A DNA stretch of 64,000 nt. Source: Sphingobacteriaceae bacterium (GTDB taxonomy: Bacteria > Bacteroidota > Bacteroidia > Sphingobacteriales > Sphingobacteriaceae). Below, in pieces: positions 51,682-61,194 of this stretch (position 1 is its first letter; every line of letters begins with the position of its first letter). Both the position numbers and the translations under genes were made by a program. A model generated the notes under the pieces. The model saw only the letters and a list, made by a program, of their open reading frames with translations. It ran no database searches and was not told where the DNA came from. The stretch lies in NCBI GenBank assembly GCA_017745075.1, contig JAGIAD010000006.1:124001-188000 (forward strand), read 5' to 3'.

Positions 51682-52494
51682 ATGACGCCAAACAAAAAAC
51701 TATTAATTATCCTCTTTCTCATCTTTAGCGGACAGCTTGTTCGTGCACAACGTGAGCGGGTAGGAGAACCCTCCTGGGAAGTAGGCGTTATGGCTGGTGG
51801 TGCCGGTTATATAGGCGATCTTAATCAGAACAATCCTTTGCAGATCAGTGGTTTTTCAGGCGGTGCTTATGTAAAGCGAAATTTTAACCAATATGTGGGT
51901 ATTCGTTTAAATTATACCTACGGACAGGTAAAAGCTGACGATTCTTATTCTAACAACGAGCAGTTCCGCGAAAGAAACCTGCGGTTTAAAACCTCGCTGA
52001 ACGAGTTTAGCGGATTGGTAGATTTTAATTTTTTTAATTTTAACCTCGGTGGCGGAACGCGCCAGTTTACGCCATATCTTTTTACCGGGGTAGGTTTTCT
52101 TATTTTTAAACCAACTGTAAAGGTAAACGGCGAAAGGTACCGTTTGGACAGGCTGGCAACTGAAGGCCAGGAAAATGGCTACAATAATGCTGTTTTAACC
52201 ATTCCGTATGGGGTAGGGCTTAGGTATAATTACAAAGATACCTGGAGTGTTTTTACCGAAATAGGTTACAGAACGCCATTTACCGATTATATTGACGATG
52301 TGAGCGGCCGTTATCCGGCTAACCAGGTGATTGTTGGAAATGGCCAGAATCAGGTTAATTTATCCGATCCTTCACGCTTCCAGATTGGCCAACCAGGTAC
52401 GCAAAGAGGCGATTTTCGAAAAAGGGACACTTATCTATTTGTTAGTGTTGGCATATCTTTTACCTTTGTATCCTCAAAATGCTATTCCTTTTAA
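51682..52494 (+). CDS. DUF6089 family beta-barrel protein
   Basis: The 270-residue protein has a signal peptide (LLIILFLIFSGQLVRAQ) and an outer-membrane barrel pattern: WEVGVMAGGAGYIGDLNQ, KRNFNQYVGIRLNYTYGQV, LNEFSGLVDFNFFNFNLGG, VFTEIGYRTPFTDYIDDVSG, ending FVSVGISFTF. DUF6089 always stands near uppS and bamA in this phylum. Function is unknown; a barrel assembly or envelope role is likely from context. Confidence 0.9.
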   Translation: MTPNKKLLIILFLIFSGQLVRAQRERVGEPSWEVGVMAGGAGYIGDLNQNNPLQISGFSGGAYVKRNFNQYVGIRLNYTYGQVKADDSYSNNEQFRERNLRFKTSLNEFSGLVDFNFFNFNLGGGTRQFTPYLFTGVGFLIFKPTVKVNGERYRLDRLATEGQENGYNNAVLTIPYGVGLRYNYKDTWSVFTEIGYRTPFTDYIDDVSGRYPANQVIVGNGQNQVNLSDPSRFQIGQPGTQRGDFRKRDTYLFVSVGISFTFVSSKCYSF

Positions 52495-52513
52495 GCTGAT
52501 TTTGACATAATTA

Positions 52514-53254
52514 ATGGGATTTAAAGAACAAATTGACTATAATCGCCTACCAAAGCACATTGCCGTAATCATGGATGGTAATGGAAGATGGGCAAAAGGC
52601 CAGGGTAAAGTGCGGGTTTTCGGCCATGAACAAGGGGTACTGTCGGTAAAAGACATTGTAGAGGGCTGCGTAGAAATAGGTATCCAATATTTAACTTTAT
52701 ATGCTTTTTCTACCGAAAACTGGAACAGGCCAAAAGAAGAGGTAGATGCTTTGATGCAAATACTCATTTCTACCATCAATAAAGAAACCGAAACACTTAA
52801 TAAAAATAATGTTAAGCTGAATGCAATTGGCAATATTGCATCTTTACCACAGGAGTGTATTGATGATTTAAAAGAAGCCATGGCAAAAACAGCCCATAAC
52901 GAAAAATGTACACTAACACTGGCATTAAGTTATAGCGCAAAGTGGGAAATTTTGGAGGCCACTAAAAAAATTGCAGCGGCTGTAAAAGACAATACCATTT
53001 CTTTGGAAGATATTAACGAAGACCTGTTTTCGTCAAAACTAACAACGGTAAATATACCCGATCCGGAACTCATGATCAGGACCAGTGGCGAACACCGTAT
53101 CAGCAATTACCTGCTTTGGCAAATGGCTTATACCGAGTTTTATTTTACTGATGTTTTGTGGCCGGATTTCAGACGTGAAGATCTTTTCGAGGGCATTGTA
53201 GACTATCAAAAACGCGAACGCCGCTTTGGTAAAATTAGTGAACAATTAAACTAA
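52514..53254 (+). CDS. uppS: Undecaprenyl diphosphate synthase
   Basis: The 246-residue cis-prenyltransferase has the start motif IAVIMDGNGRWAKGQGKVRV with the catalytic aspartate. YLTLYAFSTENWNRPKEEVD and the substrate box PDPELMIRTSGEHRISNYLL follow. It makes the C55 carrier lipid for peptidoglycan and other envelope polymers. It lies 19 bases after the DUF6089 gene and upstream of bamA. Confidence 0.97.
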   Translation: MGFKEQIDYNRLPKHIAVIMDGNGRWAKGQGKVRVFGHEQGVLSVKDIVEGCVEIGIQYLTLYAFSTENWNRPKEEVDALMQILISTINKETETLNKNNVKLNAIGNIASLPQECIDDLKEAMAKTAHNEKCTLTLALSYSAKWEILEATKKIAAAVKDNTISLEDINEDLFSSKLTTVNIPDPELMIRTSGEHRISNYLLWQMAYTEFYFTDVLWPDFRREDLFEGIVDYQKRERRFGKISEQLN

Positions 53255-53403
53255 TTTTTCTTTTAACACTTTTTAACAAGCGTTTAAACTAACTTAGCAC
53301 CACTTTTACACTATAAATGAAACCATGATAAGGGAACAACGTAAGGAAATTTTGCTTTATAAAATACCGTTATCTTTTGGCCATTACTGAACAACTAATT
53401 TTA

Positions 53404-55947
53404 ATGAAAAGAATATTTCAAGTTTTAATCCTACTAGTTTTAGCCGCTCCGGCCTTCGCTCAAATACGTCCACAAGGTCAGGCTCCGGTAACCCCTTCTT
53501 TAAAGGTTGGTGGCTTAGATCTCGATTATTTTAGTCCAAAAGAATATATCATTGGTGGTACCACAGTAACCGGCACACAGTACTTAGATAAGGAAGTATT
53601 AATTACCTTGTCTAAGCTAAATAAAGGCGATAAAATCGTTCTTCCTGGCGAGGCAACTTCCGACGCGATTAAGACACTTTGGGCCCAGGGATTGTTTGAT
53701 GATGTTAAACTTAACATCGAAAAATTTGTTCAGGATTCTGTTTATTTTGAAATTGAAGTGGTTGAGCGCCCGCGTTTAAGCTCTATCGACCTGAAAGGTA
53801 TCCGTAAATCTGAAAAAACTGCAATTCAGGAAAAGTTAAATGATAAAACAGGTAAAATCGTAAACGATAACCTGTATAATACTACTTCAGCCATTGTTAA
53901 AAAATACTTATTGGATAAGGGCTTTTTCTTCACCAAGATCGATTACAAAACACGTAAAGATCCAAATGCAGAAAACAGTGTGGTATTAGAAGCAAATATC
54001 GATAAAGGCCACCGTGTAAAAGTAAAGCATATCGATTTTACCGGAAACAAAGATTTTAAATCGGCAAAACTTAGAAAATACCTTAAAAACCCTAAGCAAT
54101 ATGCCTGGTGGCGCTTTTGGGGATCTGGAAAATTCTCAAAAGAGAAGTACGAAGAGAACAAGGTAAAAATGATTGCCAAAATGCACGAAAAAGGTTATCG
54201 TGATGCAGAATTACTTAAAGATACTATTTACCAATATAACGACAAAAAGGTTAATATCAGAATGGACCTTTACGAAGGTAAAAAGTACTATTTTGGTAAT
54301 ATTACCTGGGCCGGTAATGCCATTTATCCTGATAGTATTCTTCAAAAAGTATTAACCATCGAAAAAGGTGATGTTTTCAGCGAAGAGAAATTAAATAAAA
54401 AATTAAACGGTGGAGGCGAAAACGGTGGCGATATCAACAGTATGTACACCGATAACGGATATTTAACTTTTAATATCGACCCGGTGCAAACCAAAATTTA
54501 TGGAGATACAGTTGATGTTGAGTTACGGATGTATGAAGGGCCACAGTATACCAACAACCGCATCACCCTAAAGGGAAATACCATCACAAACGATAAAGTG
54601 GTGTTGCGTGAAATCCGTACCAAGCCGGGACAGAAATTTAACAAAAGTGATTTAATCCGTACCATCCGTGAAATTGGTCAGTTAGGAAACTTCGACGAAT
54701 CTAAAACAGTTCCTACACCTCGCCCTAATCCGGCAGATGGTACTGTAGATATCGAATATGCAGTTGAAGAAAAACCATCAGACCAGATTGAGTTATCAGG
54801 TGGTTTTGGTGGTGGCCGTATTATCGGTACATTGGGTTTAACCTTTAACAACTTCTCCTTACGTAACCTTTTCAATTTAAAAGCATACAAACCATTACCA
54901 AAAGGCGATGGACAGAAATTAAGTTTACGCGGGCAAACCAATGGTAAATATTACCAATCGTACAGTTTCTCGTTCTCGCAGCCTTGGTTTGGTGGCGAAA
55001 AACCGGTAAGTTTTGGGGTAAGTGCATTCACCTCGTTACAATCTAACGGTTTAAGCAGCGGCGATGCCCAGTTCCAGAAAATCCGTTTAAATGGTGTAAC
55101 CGTTAGTTTAGGCAGAAGGTTAAACTGGCCTGATAACTACTTCCAGTTATCACATGCGATTAGTTTGCAACAGTATATCTTAAATAACTATTCAGGATAT
55201 TTATTTAGCACAGGTACTTCTTACAACCTGAGCTTATCGCAAGAGATTAGCCGCGACTCAAGGGATTCGCCAATTTTCCCTAAGTCAGGATCATTTCTAC
55301 GTTTCACTATTCAGGCAACGCCACCATTTTCACTGCTTAACAAAGTGAATTATGCAACTGCATCTGATAAAGAAAAATACCGCTTTACTGAATATCATAA
55401 ATGGAAATTCGATTCGCAATGGTATCAACGTGTTGTAGGTAACTTAGTCGTTAAAGCACAAGCGCAATTTGGCTTCTTGGGCTCATATAACAGTGCCGTT
55501 GGTCAATCTGCATTCGAGCGTTTCAAATTGGGTGGTGATGGTATGCAGGGATTCGACTTTTTACAGGGGTCTGAACTAATCGCAATGCGTGGTTACGCAA
55601 ATAATGCAGTTATACCAAATGGTTCTGATCCAAGAATTGCACAGCAATCGGGTAGTCCAATTTACACCAAATATGTACTGGAGGCCCGTTATCCGGTAAT
55701 TGCAAGCCAGCAGGCAACAGCATTTGTTTTAGCCTTTGCCGAGGCTGGTAATACCTGGAACAGATTTGGTGATTTTAACCCTTTTAACGTGAGAAGATCA
55801 GTTGGTGTAGGTGCACGTATCTTCTTGCCAATCTTCGGTTTATTGGGTATCGATTACGGACATGCGTTTGACAGGATACCTGGGGTAACAGATGGAGGTA
55901 AACAAAACTTTACTTTCAGTATCGCACAACAATTAGGTGGATTTTAA
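53404..55947 (+). CDS. bamA: Outer-membrane protein assembly factor BamA
   Basis: I chose the ATG at 53404 (847 residues), which gives a clean signal peptide (FQVLILLVLAAPAFAQI). POTRA repeats follow to about residue 400 (ISKLNKGDKIVLPGEATSDA style units, VELRMYEGPQYTNNRITLKG). The C-terminal Omp85 barrel contains SGGFGGGRIIGTLGLTFNNF, and the family motif is VRRSVGVGARIFLPIFGLLG with GIDYGHAFDR. It folds and inserts outer-membrane proteins. A 149-base gap, with no clear promoter found, separates it from uppS, so it may be co-transcribed. Confidence 0.97.
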   Translation: MKRIFQVLILLVLAAPAFAQIRPQGQAPVTPSLKVGGLDLDYFSPKEYIIGGTTVTGTQYLDKEVLITLSKLNKGDKIVLPGEATSDAIKTLWAQGLFDDVKLNIEKFVQDSVYFEIEVVERPRLSSIDLKGIRKSEKTAIQEKLNDKTGKIVNDNLYNTTSAIVKKYLLDKGFFFTKIDYKTRKDPNAENSVVLEANIDKGHRVKVKHIDFTGNKDFKSAKLRKYLKNPKQYAWWRFWGSGKFSKEKYEENKVKMIAKMHEKGYRDAELLKDTIYQYNDKKVNIRMDLYEGKKYYFGNITWAGNAIYPDSILQKVLTIEKGDVFSEEKLNKKLNGGGENGGDINSMYTDNGYLTFNIDPVQTKIYGDTVDVELRMYEGPQYTNNRITLKGNTITNDKVVLREIRTKPGQKFNKSDLIRTIREIGQLGNFDESKTVPTPRPNPADGTVDIEYAVEEKPSDQIELSGGFGGGRIIGTLGLTFNNFSLRNLFNLKAYKPLPKGDGQKLSLRGQTNGKYYQSYSFSFSQPWFGGEKPVSFGVSAFTSLQSNGLSSGDAQFQKIRLNGVTVSLGRRLNWPDNYFQLSHAISLQQYILNNYSGYLFSTGTSYNLSLSQEISRDSRDSPIFPKSGSFLRFTIQATPPFSLLNKVNYATASDKEKYRFTEYHKWKFDSQWYQRVVGNLVVKAQAQFGFLGSYNSAVGQSAFERFKLGGDGMQGFDFLQGSELIAMRGYANNAVIPNGSDPRIAQQSGSPIYTKYVLEARYPVIASQQATAFVLAFAEAGNTWNRFGDFNPFNVRRSVGVGARIFLPIFGLLGIDYGHAFDRIPGVTDGGKQNFTFSIAQQLGGF

Positions 55948-56051
55948 TTGATAAAGAACAAAAAAATAAGTAATTATGCAATAAATCATTGCAAGAAGAG
56001 TTTAAAGAAAGCTTAGGTTATTCATATATATATCATTTAACACACACCAAA

Positions 56052-56582
56052 ATGAAGAAATATCTTTTTATCGCATTCCTGCTTTGCACTTCCTTCGGTG
56101 CCTTTGCACAGAAGTTTGCTTATGTAGACACGGAGTATATTTTAAAACATTTACCAGAATATAAATCGGCACTAAGTCAGTTAGATGTAGCCTCAAAGCA
56201 ATGGCAACAGCAGGTTGATCAGAATTTTTCTGAAATTGACCGGATGTACAAAGCCTACCAGGCTGACCAGGTTTTATTAACTGATGATATGCGTAAACGC
56301 CGCGAAAACGAAATCATTGAAAAAGAAAAACAGGCAAAAGAATTTCAACGGTCTAAATTTGGCCCTGATGGAGATCTTTTTCAAAGCAGGGTAAAATTAA
56401 TTAAACCTATCCAGGATAAAGTGGCCGAAGCCATTAAACAGATTGCAAAATCTAAATATTTAGACTTCATTTTTGACAAGAGCAGTGAAGCAACAATGAT
56501 GATTTATGCCAGCAGTAGTTACGATGTTAGTAATGATGTTATTGTAAAATTAGGTTACAAGCCAGGGACTGTAAATAATTAG
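56052..56582 (+). CDS. OmpH/Skp family periplasmic chaperone (first copy)
   Basis: With the ATG at 56052 the protein is 176 residues and starts with a signal peptide (FIAFLLCTSFGAFAQK). The Skp pattern is FAYVDTEYILKHLPEYKSAL, then a long coiled coil (residues 50-120) and SKYLDFIFDKSSEATMMIYA. Skp trimers hold unfolded outer-membrane proteins between the Sec pore and BamA. The gene lies 104 bases after bamA. Confidence 0.94.
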   Translation: MKKYLFIAFLLCTSFGAFAQKFAYVDTEYILKHLPEYKSALSQLDVASKQWQQQVDQNFSEIDRMYKAYQADQVLLTDDMRKRRENEIIEKEKQAKEFQRSKFGPDGDLFQSRVKLIKPIQDKVAEAIKQIAKSKYLDFIFDKSSEATMMIYASSSYDVSNDVIVKLGYKPGTVNN

Positions 56583-56641
56583 TATATTCGTCCCTTATTT
56601 TAGAAAAAACAAACAGAAAAATAAAAAAGTAAAATAGAACA

Positions 56642-57220
56642 ATGAGAAAGTTAATTAACGTATTCTTTGTAGCAGCAGGTTTATTGTTTACAGCGAATAT
56701 GGCAAGTGCACAACAAAAATTGGGTCACATTAATTCTGAAGAGGTATTTGCAAACTTACCAGAGGCTAAAACAGCTCAAACTACTTTAGAAACCTTAGGT
56801 AAACAAAAGCAGGCTGATATTGATGCAATGATCAAAGAATATCAAACCAAAATGGCTGCTGCTGAAGCCAAGCAAAAAACTTTAAGTGAGGCAAACAAAG
56901 AAACAGTGGGTAAAGAATTGCAGGCTGCAGGTCAGGAATTACAGGATTTAGAAAAACGTATTACAGATGCACGTACTAAAGCATCACAAGATATAACTAC
57001 TAAACAAGGAGAATTATTCCAGCCAATCCAAACTAAAGTGGCTGGTGCAATTTCTGCTATAGCTAAAGAAAAAGGTTTAGCTTATGTTTTCGATATCGCA
57101 AACGGACAAGGTGGTAACAACCTGGTTTTTTGGGATGGTGGTGATGACATTACTGCTGCAGTTAAAACCAAATTAGGTATTTCTGCAACTACAGCAAAAC
57201 CAGCAGCACCTAAAAAGTAG
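56642..57220 (+). CDS. OmpH/Skp family periplasmic chaperone (second copy)
   Basis: The 192-residue protein has a signal peptide (VFFVAAGLLFTANMASAQQ) and the same fold as the previous gene: LGHINSEEVFANLPEAKTAQ, a coiled coil, and KGLAYVFDIANGQGGNN. It ends in an Ala/Pro/Lys tail (ATTAKPAAPKK) that the first copy lacks. The tandem pair is normal in this phylum. The terminator at 57268 ends the run. Confidence 0.94.
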   Translation: MRKLINVFFVAAGLLFTANMASAQQKLGHINSEEVFANLPEAKTAQTTLETLGKQKQADIDAMIKEYQTKMAAAEAKQKTLSEANKETVGKELQAAGQELQDLEKRITDARTKASQDITTKQGELFQPIQTKVAGAISAIAKEKGLAYVFDIANGQGGNNLVFWDGGDDITAAVKTKLGISATTAKPAAPKK

Positions 57221-57267
57221 TCTTTAGGAAGGAGTTCGGAGTTAAAAGCCTCCTTTTCCAGTTCAAA

Positions 57268-57304
57268 AAAAAGCGGAATTAAGTTTAACTTGGTTCCGCT
57301 TTTT
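57268..57304 (+). terminator. Intrinsic terminator after the second ompH gene
   Basis: AAAAAGCGGAA (57268-57278) pairs perfectly with TTCCGCTTTTT (57294-57304); the 15-base loop holds a small AAGTT/AACTT stem. Confidence 0.85.
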
Positions 57305-57320
57305 TGTTGATGAGAAGTTT

Positions 57321-57438
57321 TAATGTTGTAAGTTTAAACGCTGTAAGGTGCTGTTCCGGGGCGTTAAAACATTCCAACGTTCCAATATTTCAACCTTCAA
57401 ACATTTAAGTTAACTTTACAACTTTCTAACATCAAAGG
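57321..57438. repeat. Intergenic word repeat (GTTGTAAGTT family)
   Basis: The left side has AATGTTGTAAGTTTAAACG; the right side has ACATTCCAACGTTCCAATA, TTTCAACCTTCAAACATTT and TTTACAACTTTCTAAC. AACTT and TTACAAC words are inverted relative to the left side. It ends at the base before the murI ATG region. Confidence 0.5.
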
Positions 57439-57439
57439 C

Positions 57440-58258
57440 ATGCAAAACTCTTCGCCAATAGGTATTTTCGATTCAGGTTACGGAGGTTTAACGGTATTCC
57501 GCTCAATTGCCGCTCAATTACCCGATTACAACTATATTTATTTAGGCGATAATGCCCGCTCGCCCTATGGCGATCATTCTTTTGATACCATTTATAAATA
57601 TACCTTAGAATGTGTAGAATGGCTTTTTGCAAAAGGATGCCATTTGGTAATCCTGGCCTGTAATACTGCCTCTGCAAAAGCGCTGAGAACCATTCAGCAA
57701 AAAGATTTGCCAGTTAAATATCCAGGCAGAAGGGTACTGGGGGTGATCAGGCCTACAGCAGAAGTAATTGATGCTTATACCCAAACCAAACAGGTCGGTG
57801 TAATGGGTACAAGAGGAACGGTTAACTCGCAATCTTACCTGTTGGAAATCAACAAATTTTTTCCTGAAATAAAGGTTTTCCAGCAAAGCTGCCCGATGTG
57901 GGTTCCGCTTATCGAAAACAATGAGCATTTAGAACCTGGAGCAGATTTCTTTATTAAAGAATACTGTAACCAACTGTTAGACCAATCGGCTGATATAGAT
58001 TGCGTATTGCTGGCCTGTACACATTACCCCTTATTAATGCCCAAGCTAAAAGAGGTTTTTCCAGATCATATCAATATTTTAACACAAGGTGAGATCGTAG
58101 CAAACAGTTTGATCGATTATTTAGACCGACACCCTGAAATAGAAGAAAAACTGGCTAAAAATGGCGAGAGGCATTTCTATACCAGTGGCGATCCTTTAAG
58201 CTTTGATGAACATGCGTCGATATTTTTCGGAGAAGCACTGAAGTCAGATAAAATGTAG
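57440..58258 (+). CDS. murI: Glutamate racemase
   Basis: The 272-residue cofactor-independent racemase makes D-glutamate for peptidoglycan. The first catalytic cysteine is in VILACNTASAKALR and the second in VLLACTHYPLLMPKL. The start motif is IGIFDSGYGGLTVFRSI with the proton-transfer aspartate. It completes the envelope-building run. It begins after a terminator and a repeat, so it probably has its own promoter. Confidence 0.97.
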   Translation: MQNSSPIGIFDSGYGGLTVFRSIAAQLPDYNYIYLGDNARSPYGDHSFDTIYKYTLECVEWLFAKGCHLVILACNTASAKALRTIQQKDLPVKYPGRRVLGVIRPTAEVIDAYTQTKQVGVMGTRGTVNSQSYLLEINKFFPEIKVFQQSCPMWVPLIENNEHLEPGADFFIKEYCNQLLDQSADIDCVLLACTHYPLLMPKLKEVFPDHINILTQGEIVANSLIDYLDRHPEIEEKLAKNGERHFYTSGDPLSFDEHASIFFGEALKSDKM

Positions 58259-58264
58259 TCAGAT

Positions 58265-58299
58265 GGTTCATTTGTTCATTAGTCATTTGTTTATTGGTA
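58265..58299. repeat. Dispersed repeat family A, copy 4
   Basis: The 35 bases start GGTTCATTTGTTCATTAG and end TTTATTGGTA, one base different from the copy at 26236. It begins 6 bases after the murI stop codon. Confidence 0.7.
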
Positions 58300-58470
58300 G
58301 TGCAAAGTGTTTATCGCAAGCTTAGCTTAAGTATTGTGAACCGCTCAATGCCAACTATAAACTGTAACCGTTTCAGTGATCAGCTAACCGTACTTTTAGC
58401 CCATCTGTCAGTCTAAACTCATCATAATAAAAGAAAGCATTTTTCTTTAGGTTGTAATGAGTTAAAAGGA

Positions 58471-58478
58471 TAACTTTG
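58471..58478 (+). promoter_or_regulatory. TAnnTTTG element for the PurF-like gene
   Basis: TAACTTTG ends 18 bases before the ATG at 58497. A TTG at 58452-58454 gives a spacing of 16, slightly short of usual. Confidence 0.5.
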
Positions 58479-58496
58479 CGGCTTCAAATCCACACA

Positions 58497-60398
58497 ATGA
58501 GTGATCAGATAAAACACGAATGCGGAATCGCTTTCATTCGACTGTTAAAACCACTTTCTTACTACCAGCAAAAGTACGGTACAGCACTTTACGGCCTTAA
58601 CAAATTATACCTCTTAATGGAAAAGCAGCATAACCGGGGCCAGGATGGCGCAGGTATTGCCACCATTAAGCTGGATATGAAACCCGGAAGCAGGTATATT
58701 AGCCGGTACCGGAGCATGGCCTCCAATGCGGTAGCAGATATTTTCGAATATGTGCAGAACAAATTTGTTGATATCCAGGAAAATACGCCTGAACTAATGC
58801 AGGATACAGAATGGCTCAAAAACAACGTAAGCTTTATTGGCGAGGTGTTATTGGGCCATTTGCGTTATGGTACACATGGGAAAAACAGCATTGAAAATTG
58901 TCACCCTTTTTTAAGGCAAAACAACTGGATGACCCGGAACCTTGTAATCGCAGGTAACTTTAACATGACCAATGTTGATGAGTTATTGGAGCAATTATAC
59001 GAATTGGGCCAGCATCCTAAAGAAAAAGCTGATACGGTTACTGTATTAGAAAAAATCGGTCACTTCCTGGATGATGAAAACCAGGAGCTTTTTGATCAGT
59101 ACAAAAAAGAAGGGCATGACAATATTGCGATTACACATAAAATTTCAGAACACTTAGATATTGCCAATATCCTTCGCCGCTCGGCCAAAACCTGGGATGG
59201 AGGTTATTCAATCTGTGGTATGGTTGGTAATGGCGATTCGTTCATTATGCGCGATCCGGCAGGTATCCGCCCGGCCTACTATTATTACGATGATGAGATT
59301 GTAGTGGCTGCTTCAGAGCGTCCGGCTTTACAAACGGCATTCAATATTCAGTATAAAGATGTTAAAGAGATCGATCCAGGTCATGCTTTAATTATCAAGA
59401 AAAATGGTCAGGTAAGTATGGAACAGTTCCGCGAGCCTACCGAAAGATTATCATGCTCATTTGAGCGCATCTATTTCTCAAAAGGAAGCGATGTTGAAAT
59501 TTACCGCGAGCGTAAACAGCTGGGCCGTTTATTAAGCGATAAAATTTTAAAAGCCGTTAACTACGACCTAAAAAATACCGTATTTTCATTTATCCCGAAT
59601 ACAGCCGAAGTAGCCTTTTTCGGCATGGTTGATGGCGTACAGCGTTACGTGCGTAACCTGCAGAAAGAAACCCTTTTACATAAAAAGGAACAGCTAAACG
59701 ACGAGCAGTTAGACGAATTATTATCGCTGGTCCCAAGGGTAGAAAAACTGGCGGTTAAAGATGTAAAGCTACGTACCTTTATTACGCAGGATGCAGATCG
59801 AAGTGAAATGGTTGCCCATGTATATGATACCACTTATGGTATTATCAACAACCATCAGGATACCCTGGTAGCGTTAGACGATTCGATTGTTCGTGGTACT
59901 ACACTTAAACAAAGTATCATTAAAATTGTAGACCGTTTACATCCTAAGAAGATCATTATTGTTTCTTCAGCCCCTCAAATCCGTTATCCTGATTGTTATG
60001 GTATTGATATGAGCCGTATGGGTCAGTTTGTTGCTTTCGATGCAGCTATACAACTACTTACCGAGCGTGGCATGTGGCAGGTAATTGAAGATGTTTACAC
60101 CAAATGTAAAGCTTCGTTATTATTGCCTAAAGAGGAAATTGTAAATCATGTTAAAGAAATTTACAAGCCATTTACCCCTGAAGAAATTTCGGCCAAGATA
60201 GCTCAGATTATTACACCAAAAGGTACGGTTGCTGAAGTTGAAGTAATTTATCAAAGCCTGGAGAACCTGCATGAAGCCTGTCCCAAAAACAAAGGTGACT
60301 GGTATTTTTCAGGAAATTACCCTACACCAGGCGGTAACAAAGTGGTAAATAAAGCTTTTGTTAATTGGAAAGAAGGAAATAACCAAAGGGCTTACTAG
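58497..60398 (+). CDS. Long PurF-like amidophosphoribosyltransferase
   Basis: The 633-residue protein (ATG 58497; the earlier in-frame start at 58476 overlaps the promoter element) has the class II glutaminase start with the nucleophile Cys9 in KHECGIAFIRLL, after an eight-residue leader that may be removed. NRGQDGAGIATIKLD and SFIGEVLLGHLRYGTHG belong to that domain. The phosphoribosyltransferase domain has the PRPP motif LVALDDSIVRGTTLKQSI. Ordinary PurF is about 500 residues, so this is a longer form common in Bacteroidota; whether it is the main PurF or a paralog cannot be told. Confidence 0.9.
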   Translation: MSDQIKHECGIAFIRLLKPLSYYQQKYGTALYGLNKLYLLMEKQHNRGQDGAGIATIKLDMKPGSRYISRYRSMASNAVADIFEYVQNKFVDIQENTPELMQDTEWLKNNVSFIGEVLLGHLRYGTHGKNSIENCHPFLRQNNWMTRNLVIAGNFNMTNVDELLEQLYELGQHPKEKADTVTVLEKIGHFLDDENQELFDQYKKEGHDNIAITHKISEHLDIANILRRSAKTWDGGYSICGMVGNGDSFIMRDPAGIRPAYYYYDDEIVVAASERPALQTAFNIQYKDVKEIDPGHALIIKKNGQVSMEQFREPTERLSCSFERIYFSKGSDVEIYRERKQLGRLLSDKILKAVNYDLKNTVFSFIPNTAEVAFFGMVDGVQRYVRNLQKETLLHKKEQLNDEQLDELLSLVPRVEKLAVKDVKLRTFITQDADRSEMVAHVYDTTYGIINNHQDTLVALDDSIVRGTTLKQSIIKIVDRLHPKKIIIVSSAPQIRYPDCYGIDMSRMGQFVAFDAAIQLLTERGMWQVIEDVYTKCKASLLLPKEEIVNHVKEIYKPFTPEEISAKIAQIITPKGTVAEVEVIYQSLENLHEACPKNKGDWYFSGNYPTPGGNKVVNKAFVNWKEGNNQRAY

Positions 60399-60428
60399 CC
60401 TCTAAATCCCTTAGGGAATAAAGTAACG

Positions 60429-60461
60429 AATAGCTCATATCAATAATGTATATGGGCTATT
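60429..60461 (+). terminator. Intrinsic terminator after the PurF-like gene
   Basis: AATAGCTCATAT (60429-60440) pairs with ATATGGGCTATT (60450-60461) with one G-U pair, followed by TTTTGTTTT. Confidence 0.75.
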
Positions 60462-60952
60462 TTTGTTTTACCACAGAGTGCACCAAGTTTGCACAAAGAA
60501 AGGGAGAGTTGTAATCTGCTATCAATGACAGATTTCAAAAATCAGGCGTCATTTGGACTGAAGCCAGCGTAAGGGAGAGATCTGTCTATCTGGAATGAGC
60601 TTCGCTGAGCCTTCCAGTTCTCAACTCCCGTTGCACTTCGTTACCATTGATGTTATTATAATTATTTATTGATGAGCGAATGGAACTATGTATTTCCACC
60701 CAGCTAGGCCGCACCACCATATCTCCGTTCTACTTAAATTCGGCCTAATAAATTTTTCGGACTCCAGTGACCAAGCCCAATTACTGTCTTTGAAAGAAAA
60801 ATTTTCAGCCGGCATTTTTTGTTTCTTTTTGATGCCAAAAAGAAAGAGCCCTTCGGCGGCGGTGAGCCGAGGCAAGACCGGGTTGTACGGCATAAGAATC
60901 AGTTACGTCACTCATATTATTTCTTCGAATAACGATCCCAAAGGAGATTTTA

Positions 60953-60975
60953 CCACTAAGGCACAAGGATACCAG
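60953..60975. repeat. CTAAGxCACAAxG phrase, copy 1
   Basis: CCACTAAGGCACAAGG then ATACCAG; related copy at 61172. CACAAAG-type words also occur at 60471-60498. Confidence 0.45.
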
Positions 60976-61171
60976 TCATATTTTGAATAATTACTCGGTC
61001 TCATGAGTCAATGCTACTGTCTTTTCATTCCTAAACCTGACATTCGCGGAAAGCCCGGAGGCCGGTTTTTCACCGGGTGAGGACTTGCAGCATTGGCAGG
61101 ACTAACGCTTAATAGCAGCAGTGGCATTGCTTTTCAAAAAAATGTATTGCTCTTCAAAAAATAATATTAAT

Positions 61172-61194
61172 CGCTAAGACACAAAGGGTACCAG
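61172..61194. repeat. CTAAGxCACAAxG phrase, copy 2
   Basis: CGCTAAGACACAAAGG then GTACCAG; aligned with copy 1 it differs at a few positions, and both are followed by CATATT. Confidence 0.45.

Noticed and set aside
60688..60990. 100-residue plus-strand open frame in the long gap
   Set aside because: It crosses repeat-like sequence (ATGCCAAAAAG, CTTCGGCGGCGG) and has no domain or signal; probably chance.
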